A stretch of 64,000 bases of DNA from JBEKIK01 sp963845975 (lineage in GTDB: Bacteria > Planctomycetota > Planctomycetia > Pirellulales > Thermoguttaceae): positions 186,001-250,000 of the forward strand of contig CAWJUD010000001.1 in assembly GCA_963845975.1 (NCBI GenBank), read 5' to 3'. The translations under genes and the position numbers were made by a program. This document shows positions 16,679 to 26,095 of this stretch, one piece after another (position 1 is the first letter of the stretch; every line of letters starts with the position of its first letter). A model generated the notes under the pieces. That model worked only from the letters and a program-made list of their open reading frames with translations. It ran no database searches and had not been told where the DNA came from.

Positions 16679-19600
16679 TTATGCACGGCTGTTTCTTCGC
16701 TCTGAACGCTTATTTCTGCGTTTGGCGCTGGGCCGGGCTTCTTCATTCGTCACAGGCGCTTCCTCTATCGTCTCCGCGACCTGTTCGCCGGTTGCCGGAG
16801 TTTCGGCCGAGACGGCCGGTAGTTCTTCTTTCGCTTCTGCCGGTTGATCGGCGGGTTTCTGCTGTTTTTCCTGCTGTTTGTTTTTTTGTTCGTAAAATTG
16901 CGCCAAGTCGCCGAAGGTCCGCATGGGTTCCTTGCCTTCCTTCATGGCGTCGGTGATGGGTATGAAGGGTTTTGGCCTGGCCTTGGGCTGATGTTGGGCA
17001 TGCTGCCTGGGACGCGACGACTGGCTGCGGCGCTGGCTGGAACGCCCTTCGGACGGTTGTTGACCTTCGACGCGCGGCGGCCTGTCGCCTCGCGGCGGCC
17101 TGTCGCCGCGCGGCGGCCGGTTCTGTTGCCCCCGCTCGCGGCGCGAAATTTATCGCGACTTTGTTCCTTTTGATCCGTCCCGCCCTCGGGTTTCGCCGCT
17201 TGCGATTTCGTTCCATCGGCGTTTGCGGCTCCCCCCGGAGTCCTTTCCGGTTTTGCGCCTTGCGCCTGCTTGTGGCTGTGCCGCGGCGGCCGAGGACGCT
17301 CGGTGCCCGGCTGAACCATGGTCAACGACACCCGCCGCCGCTCCTTGTCCACGGCAAGAACCCAAACCTTGACCACGTCGCCTACGGTGGCCACCTCGTG
17401 AGGGTCGCGGATGAAACGGTCGGCCATGTGGCTGACGTGCACCAGACCGCTGTCGTGCATGCCGATATCCACAAAGCAGCCGAAATCGACCACGTTGAGG
17501 ACCGTGCCGGTCAATTCCATGCCCTCCGTTAAATCCTCGAGTTTTAGCACGCCGTGTTTGAAAACGGGCGGCGGGCAGGTCTTCGCGAGGATCACGGCCC
17601 GGCCTGGCGAGTTGAGCCAGAATGTCTTTCAAGCTGAGCGTGCCCGCCTCCAATTCCTTGGCCATCGCTTCCAAATCGACCTTAGTCACTCGTTCGGCCA
17701 ACGCGGCGGCGGCGGTTTTGTCCGCCAAATCGTGGGGCGTGCATCCCAGGCGCTCTAATACGCGGTTGGCCACTGGGTAACTTTCGGGATGGATCCAGGT
17801 GGTGTCCAGCGGATTATCGCCGGCGGGAATTTTTAAAAACCCGGCGGCCTGCACAAAAGTCGCCTCGCCCAAGCCCGGAACCTGGCGCAACTGCTCGCGA
17901 TTCATAAACGGGCCGTGCTCGTGCCGATATTCGTACAAACGGTGCGCAGTCAACTGGTTCAATCCCGATACGTACCGCAACAGCGCAGGGCTGGCGGTGT
18001 TCACGTCAACGCCCACGTAGTTCACGCACGATTCCACTACGTCGTCCAGCGATGTACGCAAATGCTTGGCCTTCACGTCGTGCTGATATAGACCGACGCC
18101 GATATTGGCCGGATCGATTTTGACCAATTCGCTTAACGGGTCCTGCAGGCGCCGCCCTATGGAAATCGCCCCGCGCAGGCTGGCATCGTAGTCGGGAAAT
18201 TCCTCGCGTCCCAGGCGGCTGGTGGAATACACGCTCGCCCCGGCCTCGTTGACGATCACATACGCCGTGCCCTGCTCTTTGAGTTCGCTCCCCAGCACGT
18301 CGGAAATGAATTTCTCAGCCTCGCGGCATGCCGTGCCGTTGCCGATGACCACCACGCTAAGCTGGTGTCTTTTCACCAGTTCAACCACCTTTTGCCGGGC
18401 GTTTTCGCGGAGTTCGGGCTTGCCGATCAGGAGGATCACCGCGTGTTCCAAGAGGTTGCCGAACTGGTCCAGGGCCGCCAGTTTGCACCCGCTCTTGTAT
18501 CCGGGATCCAAGGCCAATATCCGATGGTTGTGCACCGGAGGATGTAGCAATAGATTACGCAGATTTTTGGCGAACACGCCCACCGCGTGGGCTTCCGCCC
18601 GATCGGTCAATTCCCGGCGGGCCTCGCGCTCCAGGCTGGAAAGGATCAAACGAGATAGGGAGTCCCGGGCGCAGCCGCGAAGATAATCGGCATGCGGATG
18701 GTTGGGCGGAACAAGCAATTCTTCCATTGCGTTTACCATGGCCTGCAAGTTGGTCTCGATCTTCACCCGCAGAACCTTCGCCCGCTCGCCCCGATTGATG
18801 GCCAATACGCGATGGGGGGGAATCTTCTTGATTTCCTCGCGGTAATCGAAATAATCGCGGAAAGATTTGATCCGCTTTTCTTCCAATTTTTTCTTGATCT
18901 GTTCCCGTTTTGCCGCCTGAGCCTGCTTGGCCTTTTCGCGGGCAAGCTGCTTGCGCTGGGAGGCCGTTAGTGTCGGACCCTGCTGGTCCGCGGTCGACGC
19001 CGTAGGCAGGACCGATCCTGCCGGCGCCCGGGCGGAGATATGATCAAACACGCCTCTGCCCCGGAAACCAACGCTAATTTTTCTCCTACCCCAGCCGCCA
19101 GGCAGGCCATGGAATCCTGCGGCAAGACCGCTTGCTGCTCCGCACTCTCCCCGCTCCACACTCCATACCCCGCTATTCCCGGAGGTTCCAAGGAAACAAT
19201 CGAATCCACCGCGCTAACAACCTCGTTTGCAGCCGCCACTGAGACCGACGGACTCGCCCCCTGAGGTGTTGTTACGCGCATGGATGAAATCGTTTCCGCC
19301 GCCGAAGCGGCATCGGCCGAGGATGGAACTGCCGCTGCCGCGGTCGCCGAATCGGTGGTATGCACCGCTTGAACCGAGGGCACGGCCTCGATCGCCGAAG
19401 ATTGAATGGAACGCCCTTCCCGGCGCGCGGGCGGTTCAGTATGGGCGGACTCGACCGGTTCGATGCCCGTCGCTCCTGGCGACGCTTCAGTCACGGCCGA
19501 ATGCACTGCTCCGGGCGGATGCTGAACCGGCGATGCGATTGTCATAGCAGCGGTCGCGGCTAACCGCTCAGGTTTCTCGGCTCTTTCCGGAGAACTCTTG

Positions 19601-20208
19601 GGCTCGGGTGCAATCCGCGAGGTAACGATCACGCCCGTGCGCTGCATGATCTCCCGCAGCCGCTGCCGTAATTCGGCCTGCTCGCTGAATAGTTCGGCAA
19701 TTATGTGCCCTGCGCCCAGCAAGGCGTCGGCCGCGGTGGGAACCTGACGTTCCGTGTTGGCATAATCTTTCGCCCGCGCGTCCAAATCGTTGCACAGCGG
19801 ATTGGCCTCGAGAATTTCCTGGGCAAGTCCTTCCAGGCCGCGATTGCGGGCGTTGGTGGCCAGTGTTTGCTTCTTGGGCTTATACGGCAGATACAGGTCT
19901 TCCAAACGTTTTGTCGTCATCGCCGCCAGAATCTGCTTGGTGAGCTTTTCCGTCAGCTTCCCCTGCGACTCGATCGACCGCAATATGGTCTGCTTGCGCT
20001 CGGCCAACAGACGCATTTTTGCCAGCCGATCCTGAATCTGCCGAACCTGTTCCTCGTCCAACCCTCCGCTTTGATCCTTGCGATATCGGGTGATAAAAGG
20101 AACGGTATTCCCCTCATCCAATAACTCCACGGTCGCTTGTATCTGCCGCAGTGGAATGTCCAAACCGCGAGCTACCTGTCGCAAATCGATTGTTACCATG
20201 CTGGCCAT
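16679..20208 (-). CDS. tex: Tex-type RNA-binding transcription accessory protein, interrupted by frameshifts
   Basis: Tex proteins bind nucleic acid. Visible in order are the N-terminal helical domain (20208 to about 19600), an Ala/Ser/Pro-rich linker of some 200 codons, the YqgF-like domain (ILALDPGYKSGCKLA), helix-hairpin-helix motifs (LRQVPGLGEATFVQAAG), the S1 domain (GTVLNVVDFGCFVDIG) and an Arg/Gly/Pro-rich tail ending with FGDLAQFYEQK. The frame is broken near 19040, near 17573 (removing one C restores EDLPPPVFKHGVLKLEDL) and near 17143, where it returns to the earlier frame. Corrected length is about 1,175 residues against about 750-800 for usual Tex, the surplus being linker and tail. 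The breaks are probably indel errors. Confidence 0.85.
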
Positions 20209-20541
20209 ATGCAGTCCACATTGTTGGAGGCATGCCGCGATTTTCCAAAAACGGATTCTGGAATTATGAAAATAGTTCCAGCCGCCGGTAGGTCCAAGGA
20301 TAGACCCCCATTAGGAGCCGTCTCCCCAGAGCGGAGCCGTCTTCGACGAGAAATCCCGAAATGTCTCGCTTGTCTCGAAAAACCGTATTTTGATGATGAT
20401 CGGTTTTCCATGTACCATCGCGCCAACATCGCTGGCGTGCAAAAACGGCATTTTCCTCCAAAAAGATCAAACCCGCAAGACGCCTCCTGCCGATATAACG
20501 CGAACAGACAGGGTGGGCACACCATGGAAGGAACTTGTGTC
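20209..20541. other. Intergenic region, no clear feature
   Basis: The region lies between the divergent tex gene and a small plus-strand gene. A long open frame crosses it from 20137, but its first part has no protein-like character. I see no strong hairpin. It presumably holds the two promoters. Confidence 0.4.
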
Positions 20542-20784
20542 ATGAACGCTTGCCATCTCCGTGTTTATTATGGGCCTCAGGAAGAAACCGCCAAGAATAA
20601 CACCGCTGATACCCATCGCGAGACTGTAACCGTCCCCCTAATGGAAGTTATGCCGCTGCTGACTGATGCCCTCCAATCTCAACGTACTTGGCTACGGGAC
20701 TTTGCCGACGACGAAGTTACAATATCGATGGATCTTTACGAAGTTCTCCTAGCTTACCAACATTACCGCCGTCCCTCTGCCTGA
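20542..20784 (+). CDS. Small acidic protein of unknown function
   Basis: I read an 80-residue protein beginning MNACHLRVYYGPQEE; an in-frame ATG at 20524 would add six residues. It is acidic, with a predicted long helix (LMEVMPLLTDALQSQRTWLRDFADDEVTISMDLYEVLLAYQHY) and no membrane segment or cysteine motif. Its sequence is protein-like and ends cleanly, and similar small proteins seem common in planctomycetes. No partner gene is close by. Function unknown. Confidence 0.55.
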   Translation: MNACHLRVYYGPQEETAKNNTADTHRETVTVPLMEVMPLLTDALQSQRTWLRDFADDEVTISMDLYEVLLAYQHYRRPSA

Positions 20785-21251
20785 TTTTCCGCTAAAATCC
20801 ATTACCATCCTCCAACTTTCTCCATTTCTCAGCCCGGTCCCCAGCACCCCGGGCTGTTTTGCTTTCTTGGGGCTAATTGTTCCGCAATACTTTGCCATAT
20901 ACTGCTTACGGCCGAATCCAACACCAGCCCGCAGCGCAAGCAAGGGCTGCAATAATCTATAATCTATTCCCTTGCTTAAATCTATAATCTATTACCTTGC
21001 TTGCGCTTCGGGCTATTGTACGCCGGCACGATAATTCGCATTTCTTAGCCGCGACTGGTATAGTTCAACACGAAACAAAGTTGTTAAACTAGCGAATATG
21101 CGATATAAATTAATATAGGGAATAAATGTTAAGAAAAAGTTTTGATACGTCTGGACACTAACCTAAACGTCGGTCCTAGAGCGGTTGTTTAACCCGGCAC
21201 TTGTCCCAATAGGGTAAGTCCAATCACTTTTTTTAATGTATTGATTAGCTT
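20785..21251. other. Intergenic region with long inverted repeat
   Basis: No gene seen. AGCCCGCAGCGCAAGCAAGGG (from 20926) is matched by an inverted counterpart CCTTGCTTGCGCTTCGGGCT ending at 21014, with three near-identical AATCTATAATCTATT pieces between. A related element is at 28392-28449. The rest, AT-rich to 21251, should hold the promoter of the next gene. Confidence 0.65.
20926..21014. repeat. AGCCCGAAGCGCAAGCGAGGG-type inverted repeat
   Basis: Two imperfect 20-base arms in opposite orientation enclose a CTATAATCTAT tandem. The arms match those at 28392-28449, where the spacer is shorter. Confidence 0.75.
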
Positions 21252-22310
21252 GTGAACGAAGGAATACCCCCCCATCAAAATTTGCCGCTCAAGGGTGAAA
21301 AAAATCACCCCGCTATTCACACTATAAACGATACCGCCTCGGCATCGCAACGGGTGGCCGAACTGATCCAGCGGATCAAGGAATCTACCGACAAACTTGC
21401 TACCGACCATCCCAGCCGCGGCGATCTTAAAATTCTCAGCCGCACGCTAAAGGAATTGCGTTACGCCTTCAAGGTTTTTGCTCCCTATCGACGCATGCGC
21501 AAGGTTACCGTATTTGGTTCAGCCCGCACGCCGGCGGACCAATCCGCTTATCGCCAAGCGGTGGCCTTTGGCCAGGCGATATCCAGGCAAGGGTGGTTTG
21601 TCATCACCGGCGCTTCCAGCGGAATAATGGAGGCTGCGCACGTCGGCTCCGGGCGCGATCATGCCATGGGCCTGAATATCTTGTTGCCTTTCGAGCAAGT
21701 GGCCAACTCGGTCATAGCCGGCGATCCAAAACTCGTCCACATGAAATACTTTTTCACGCGGAAACTGATGTTCGTCAAGGAAACCGACGCCATTTGCCTA
21801 TTGCCCGGCGGTTTCGGCACGCTCGACGAGGGCTTGGAAGTGCTCACCCTTTTGCAGACCGGCAAACGCGATTTGATGCCCATGGTCCTGCTGGACGAGC
21901 CGGGCGGCGATTACTGGGCCGGTTTTCAAGTGTTTGTCGATAAGCAACTGCTTGGCCGGGGAATGATCGGCGCGGAGGATCTTTCACTCTATAAAATTAC
22001 CGATAACGCCGACGAGGCCGTATCTGAAATCCTGCGATTCTATCGCACGTATCACAGCTTGCGTTACGTGCGCTCGAACCTGGTCATGCGGCTTCAGAGC
22101 CCGCCCGGCGAGGCCTTGCTCGATTCCATCAATACAAATTTTGCCGATATCCTTGTTGAAGGCCGTTTCCAAGTCGGCCAAGCCCTGCACGAAGAACACG
22201 ACGACCCGGAACTTGCCGATCTTCCCCGCCTCGTCTTCCAATTCAATCGCCGCAATTACGGCCGCCTGCGGCAGTTGATCGATTGCATCAATAGCGATCA
22301 GGAGTCGTAA
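21252..22310 (+). CDS. LOG-family (TIGR00730-like) Rossmann-fold protein
   Basis: The 352-residue product has the LOG/lysine-decarboxylase-like fold: VTVFGSARTPADQSAY begins the Rossmann domain near residue 80, and LPGGFGTLDEGLEVLTLLQTGK carries the PGGxGTxxE motif that binds nucleotide phosphate. Family members hydrolyse cytokinin or purine nucleotide 5'-monophosphates to release the base. The extra N-terminal helical region (about 75 residues) and C-terminal extension place it in the longer bacterial subgroup. The start is given as GTG, with a weak ribosome site; the true start could differ slightly. It stands alone between non-coding stretches. Confidence 0.82.
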   Translation: MNEGIPPHQNLPLKGEKNHPAIHTINDTASASQRVAELIQRIKESTDKLATDHPSRGDLKILSRTLKELRYAFKVFAPYRRMRKVTVFGSARTPADQSAYRQAVAFGQAISRQGWFVITGASSGIMEAAHVGSGRDHAMGLNILLPFEQVANSVIAGDPKLVHMKYFFTRKLMFVKETDAICLLPGGFGTLDEGLEVLTLLQTGKRDLMPMVLLDEPGGDYWAGFQVFVDKQLLGRGMIGAEDLSLYKITDNADEAVSEILRFYRTYHSLRYVRSNLVMRLQSPPGEALLDSINTNFADILVEGRFQVGQALHEEHDDPELADLPRLVFQFNRRNYGRLRQLIDCINSDQES

Positions 22311-22608
22311 GCTTTCAGTTCTATTTTTTTTAGAAGTAATCTTCCATTTATCATCCATCGGATTTCAGCCTTTGTGCGTCGTTCCCCCGTACGCTGTCCG
22401 CTGACCACTTTTTGTCATCCCGACGCCCTATATATACCGCCGATTGTAGGGTACGGCAATCTGGGCAAAATCGCGACATTTTTTCTATTGTCCGCCGCCT
22501 CGACAGGTTATAATTATAGTGTTACAATATTATAAATAGTATTACCATAAAACAGAACCATATTTGTCATTCGGATTTCGTCATTCCCTGCTCCTGTCCC
22601 CTAAAAAA
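22311..22608. other. Leader region of the nickel/cobalt transporter
   Basis: This 298-base gap has no gene. Its distal part is AT-rich and holds a direct repeat TAGTGTTAC-N11-TAGTATTAC (22517-22545), about two helical turns apart and 64 bases before the cbiM start. Confidence 0.45.
22517..22545. promoter_or_regulatory. Possible operator: direct repeat TAGTRTTAC
   Basis: TAGTGTTAC at 22517-22525 and TAGTATTAC at 22537-22545 have a 20-base period. The position just before the transporter genes suits a metal-responsive regulator. It does not match the enteric NikR box. Confidence 0.3.
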
Positions 22609-23271
22609 ATGCATATTTACGAAGGCATATTATCGGTCACGCCACATGGGCAAGAGTTGCTCGTCGCCGGCGCGTTGGTCGCGGCCGCTGGTACGGCCAT
22701 CGGCTTGCGCAAGCTCGATCCCCAGCGCCTGCCCCAGGCCGGCTTGCTTAGCGCCGCGTTTTTCGTGGCCTCCCTGATTCAAGTCCCTCTTGGTCCCAGC
22801 TCGGTGCATTTAGTGTTGAGCGGCCTTTTGGGATTGGTCCTGGGTTGGGCGGCGTTTCCCGCCATTTTGATTGCCTTGACTCTACAGGCGGCTTTTTTCT
22901 CCATCGGCGGACCAACGACCCTGGGCCTGAACACGGTCATCATGGCCCTGCCGGCGGTGGTTTGCCATTTTCTCTTTCGCCGAGCAGTGGCGGTCGATAG
23001 CGAGTGGTTAGTCTTCAGCGTGGGTTTTGCCGCCGGGGCGACAGCCATGATACTAGGCGCACTGATTACCACGGGTGTGTTGATTCTTGCCGGCAAGGAA
23101 TTCTCCACTCTGGTACCTTTGATACTCGCCGTTCACCTGCCCTCGGCTGTGATCGAAGGCTTGGTAACGGGCAGCGTTGTGGTGTTCATCCGAAAAGTCC
23201 GCCCCGAGCTGCTCGATGCCCCGCGCCTTGCACCCGCGTATGAGTTCGGCACTCCAAATGATGAATGCTGA
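22609..23271 (+). CDS. cbiM: ECF transporter S component, CbiM/NikM type
   Basis: CbiM/NikM is the substrate-binding membrane subunit for Co2+ or Ni2+ uptake by ECF transporters. The protein begins MHIYEGILS, the short N-terminus whose His2 helps coordinate the metal, so I place the start at 22609 rather than at the upstream in-frame codon. Six or so hydrophobic segments follow, with the typical GPSSVHLVLSGLLGLVLGW and GGPTTLGLNTVIMALPAV stretches. It heads a four-gene set with a NikL-like protein, CbiQ and CbiO. Cobalt and nickel versions cannot be separated by eye; the NikL-like partner favours nickel. Confidence 0.87.
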   Translation: MHIYEGILSVTPHGQELLVAGALVAAAGTAIGLRKLDPQRLPQAGLLSAAFFVASLIQVPLGPSSVHLVLSGLLGLVLGWAAFPAILIALTLQAAFFSIGGPTTLGLNTVIMALPAVVCHFLFRRAVAVDSEWLVFSVGFAAGATAMILGALITTGVLILAGKEFSTLVPLILAVHLPSAVIEGLVTGSVVVFIRKVRPELLDAPRLAPAYEFGTPNDEC

Positions 23272-23294
23272 GTGCGAAATAATAAATGCCATGG

Positions 23295-23310
23295 AAATCG
23301 CTTGCGGTTT
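23295..23310. repeat. CGC-tt-GCG hairpin after cbiM
   Basis: AAATCGC-tt-GCGGTTT followed by CGTAAGC, close to the hairpin at 2613-2628, which also follows a stop codon. Confidence 0.65.
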
Positions 23311-23349
23311 CGTAAGCATAACGATAAACCTCATTCCTAGAAAAATGTC

Positions 23350-23967
23350 ATGAAAATGTTCAACAATTTGCAATTTGCAATTTGCAATTTGCAATTTGCA
23401 ATCTTTCTATGGATCATCCTTTCCCCATCGTCCGTCTTTGCCCATAGCATGGAGGTTTTTGCGACGGTCGAAGGCAAAACCGTCCAGGGCAAGGCGAGGT
23501 TCCACGACGGCACTCCGGTCAGAAATGCCGACGTAAAGGCCTTTGATCCGGCGGGCGAGGAAATCGGCCGGACCAGGACCGATGATCAGGGTAAATTCAG
23601 CCTGGAAGCCCGCTTTCGCTGCGACCATCGCCTGCTGGTCGATACCAACGACGGCCACGGCGCCGAATACACGATTTCGGCCAAAGCCCTGCCCGCCGAT
23701 TTGCCGGGGCGTGGTCCTGCCCTTGTTTCCGCGGATCAGGCAGGCTCGCATTCCGAAAGCGACCCGGAACATTCACATGATTCCGCCCTTTTAAAGGAAA
23801 TTCATGCCGACGTCGACGCCCTGCAAGATCAACTCGATCAGTACGAGCATCGCATCCGCTTCCGCGATATCCTTGGCGGCATCGGGTATATCGTCGGGCT
23901 TGCCGGCGCGGCTTACGGATTTTACTACCGTGGATTGCTGCGCAAAAACCGGCAATCAGGGGAATGA
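23350..23967 (+). CDS. nikL: NikL-like accessory protein with repeat-built signal peptide
   Basis: The 205-residue protein has an N-terminal signal sequence, a beta-sandwich domain (residues about 40-120, SMEVFATVEGKTVQGKARFHDGTPV, resembling carboxypeptidase-regulatory or DUF4198 folds), a His/Asp/Ser-rich stretch, a coiled helix (LLKEIHADVDALQDQLDQYEHRI) and one C-terminal transmembrane helix. This matches NikL, an extra subunit of some nickel ECF transporters. Remarkably, the hydrophobic part of the signal peptide is encoded by five tandem CAATTTG heptamers that read as repeated NLQFAIC. It lies between cbiM and cbiQ, which supports the assignment. Confidence 0.7.
   Translation: MKMFNNLQFAICNLQFAIFLWIILSPSSVFAHSMEVFATVEGKTVQGKARFHDGTPVRNADVKAFDPAGEEIGRTRTDDQGKFSLEARFRCDHRLLVDTNDGHGAEYTISAKALPADLPGRGPALVSADQAGSHSESDPEHSHDSALLKEIHADVDALQDQLDQYEHRIRFRDILGGIGYIVGLAGAAYGFYYRGLLRKNRQSGE
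23364..23402. repeat. Heptamer tandem (CAATTTG)x5 in coding sequence
   Basis: Five perfect copies of CAATTTG plus a partial sixth. Because 7 and 3 share no factor, the run has a 21-base coding period and gives NLQFAIC repeats. Confidence 0.9.
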
Positions 23968-24049
23968 TCGGGGGTAGACGGCGCTTTCATGTTTATTGAG
24001 TCTCGGGTAAATAATTTCGCATCACAGGTTGGAAAATGGTAAAAAGCTC

Positions 24050-24080
24050 CCGGAGCAAGCTCCGGGGCTAAACGATGAAT
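24050..24080. repeat. CCGGAGC-GCTCCGG palindromic repeat with GGCTAAACG tail
   Basis: CCGGAGC-aa-GCTCCGG (24050-24065) followed by GGCTAAACGATGAAT. The tail is shared with the elements at 2731 and 14185 although the stem differs. An inverted relative is at 40126-40152. Confidence 0.8.
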
Positions 24081-24116
24081 ACAGCATTAATTTATATGAC
24101 ATTCAACGAATGAATT

Positions 24117-24878
24117 ATGTTTTCCGTCTTCCAACCTGCCGGTGTTGCGAATCGCTTGGGTTATATCAGGCGCATCGATCCCCGCGCTCGCATCGCGGCC
24201 GCGGTTCTGTTTTCGTTAATAACAGCCGAGGTCGGAGGCTTCACCGCCTTGGGCGTCGCCTTGGCGGCGGCCTTGTTTATCGGTGCGTTTTCCGGGTTTT
24301 CGGCGGCAACTTTGTTCAAGCGACTTTTGCCGCTGAATGCCTTGATGCTTCTCTTGGCGATGCTGTTGCCGCTTTCCTTGCCCGGCAAACCTCTTGCAAT
24401 GATCGGTCCTTTTTGTTTTTCGCAACAAGGGCTGCTCCTGGTTGCCAAAATCGCGCTTAAAGGAAACGCCATCGTCCTGGCAATCCTCGTCCTTATCGGC
24501 ACTATGCAAGTAAATACGCTGGGACACGCCTTGAGCCATCTCCGCGTGCCCGCCGGTTTGTCGCACCTGTTTTTGTTCACCGTGCGGTATTTGGACGTTC
24601 TCCATCGCGAATACCTGCGTTTACGCTGGGCAATGAAGGTGCGTGGTTTCCGTCCGCGCATGGATCGCCATACCTACCGCAGCTTCGGAAACCTGCTGGG
24701 CATGTTGCTGGTCCGCGGTTACGATCGCTCCGAGCGAATCCTGTCCGCCATGAAGTGCCGCGGTTTTCAAGGCCGTTTCTACCTCCTCGATCATTTCAGT
24801 TTCCAATCTCGCGACCTGATTTTCTGTTCGGGTTCGGTCCTGATCTTCTTAATAATAATTGCCGCGGAGTTCCTATGA
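24117..24878 (+). CDS. cbiQ: ECF transporter transmembrane T component, CbiQ type
   Basis: CbiQ couples ATP hydrolysis in CbiO to metal movement through CbiM. The 253-residue product opens with a short segment ending in RIDPRARIAAAVLF, followed by about five transmembrane segments. The cytoplasmic coupling helices carry the two expected Ala-Arg-Gly-like motifs, at MKVRGFRP and MKCRGFQG. The gene overlaps cbiO by four bases (ATGA), so the two are translationally coupled. Confidence 0.88.
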   Translation: MFSVFQPAGVANRLGYIRRIDPRARIAAAVLFSLITAEVGGFTALGVALAAALFIGAFSGFSAATLFKRLLPLNALMLLLAMLLPLSLPGKPLAMIGPFCFSQQGLLLVAKIALKGNAIVLAILVLIGTMQVNTLGHALSHLRVPAGLSHLFLFTVRYLDVLHREYLRLRWAMKVRGFRPRMDRHTYRSFGNLLGMLLVRGYDRSERILSAMKCRGFQGRFYLLDHFSFQSRDLIFCSGSVLIFLIIIAAEFL

Positions 24879-25537
24879 CCGAACCATTGATCGATATTCG
24901 CGACGTGGAATTCTCATATTCGCCCGACTGGCCGGTGCTCGGAAATTGCAGTTTTCGCTTGGAGCCAGGCCAACGCGTCGCCTTGACCGGGGCTAACGGC
25001 AGCGGTAAGACCACGCTCTTGCACTTGATCGTCGGCCTGGTGCGGCCCAGTGCGGGCAGGATTGAAATCTTCGGCAAGGAAAGACGGGAAGAGGCCGATT
25101 TTCTCGAAGTCCGACGCCGCATCGGACTGCTGTTTCAAGACTCCGACGACCAGCTTTTTTGCCCCACAGTGGCCGAAGACGTGGCATTCGGACCGCTAAA
25201 TCTCGATCTAAAGCGCGATCAAGTGCGGCAAATCGTTTCTCAAACCCTGACCGACCTGGGGCTGGCCGGATACGAAAATCGCATCACGTATCAACTTTCC
25301 AGCGGCGAAAAACGCCTGGTGGCCCTGGCCACTGTGCTGGCCATGCAACCCAATGTATTACTGCTCGACGAACCCACCAACTCCCTGGATGAACAATCCG
25401 CCCAACGCTTATTGCAAATCCTCCTCCGCCTGCCGCAGGCGATGATTCTTGTCTCGCACGACCGGGAGTTTCGCCGGCAACTGACCAATCACGTCCTAAA
25501 ACTCAGCCAGGGGCGTTTAATAGCGGAATTTTATTGA
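24875..25537 (+). CDS. cbiO: ECF transporter ATPase, CbiO type
   Basis: This 220-residue ABC ATPase powers metal uptake. Motifs in order are Walker A (GANGSGKT, residues 39-46), the Q-loop with LLFQDSDDQLFCPTVAEDVAFGP, which is typical of the CbiO/EcfA group, the signature LSSGEKRLVAL, Walker B VLLLDEPT and the H-loop SHD. The signature Gly is partly replaced (LSSGE), a variant often seen in ECF ATPases. The ATG at 24875 overlaps the cbiQ stop; it is the last gene of the set. Confidence 0.9.
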   Translation: MTEPLIDIRDVEFSYSPDWPVLGNCSFRLEPGQRVALTGANGSGKTTLLHLIVGLVRPSAGRIEIFGKERREEADFLEVRRRIGLLFQDSDDQLFCPTVAEDVAFGPLNLDLKRDQVRQIVSQTLTDLGLAGYENRITYQLSSGEKRLVALATVLAMQPNVLLLDEPTNSLDEQSAQRLLQILLRLPQAMILVSHDREFRRQLTNHVLKLSQGRLIAEFY

Positions 25538-25844
25538 TGTCTGCCTGGCTAATGATCGAGGCGACCAACAGGAGGCCGGTAATTTAGGTAAAATGTCTAG
25601 TATTACAGATCATCTTCAATGCAAATATCAATAATACCCAGGCATTTTCAGACCGTCCCAGCAGGGCTTACAACCGCATGCAAATCCTAACCATAAATAA
25701 TCCCGGTTAATACAATAAGTAGCCAAGTTGGGCATTGATAAACACGTCCGTGATGATTAGCATTATTGAAAGCATTATTAGCAATCGTTATACCGCTCAG
25801 ACAATAATGCGATATTTGTTTTTGCCAAATATAAAGTCATCGTT

Positions 25845-25861
25845 TGCACAATAATTATGCA
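25845..25861 (+). promoter_or_regulatory. NtrC-like enhancer site upstream of glnA
   Basis: TGCAC-AATAATT-ATGCA is a 17-base near-perfect inverted repeat with the length and outer bases of the NtrC consensus (TGCACC-N5-GGTGCA). Its centre lies about 140 bases before the start point expected from the sigma-54 promoter, a usual enhancer distance. Confidence 0.45.
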
Positions 25862-25964
25862 AGAATGAATTTCCATGCCAAATCGCGAAAAAAGGAGCTT
25901 ACGGCAATAACGTCTTCTTTTTAAAGAAGTTACGATGTTTCTGTCATGGCAATTAACACTTCGG

Positions 25965-25980
25965 TGGCATCTTCTTTGCA
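25965..25980 (+). promoter_or_regulatory. Sigma-54 promoter of glnA
   Basis: TGGCAT-cttct-TTGCA matches the -24/-12 consensus TGGCAC-N5-TTGCA, with the invariant GG and GC exactly ten bases apart. It predicts a transcript start near 25991 and a leader of about 140 bases. Confidence 0.6.
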
Positions 25981-26067
25981 AATGACCGGGGAATAAAATT
26001 ACCGTACGCCTGCCCGAAGCGCTCGTGAGTGCCGTTGAGGCTAACCGTACCAAGGCCATTTGGTCCC

Positions 26068-26095
26068 GGCACACGGCGTGCGCCAACAACATTCT
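26068..26095. repeat. GGCACAC palindromic repeat in the glnA leader
   Basis: GGCACACGGCGTGCGCC followed by AACAACATT. Relatives are at 4400 and 7199. Confidence 0.65.
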
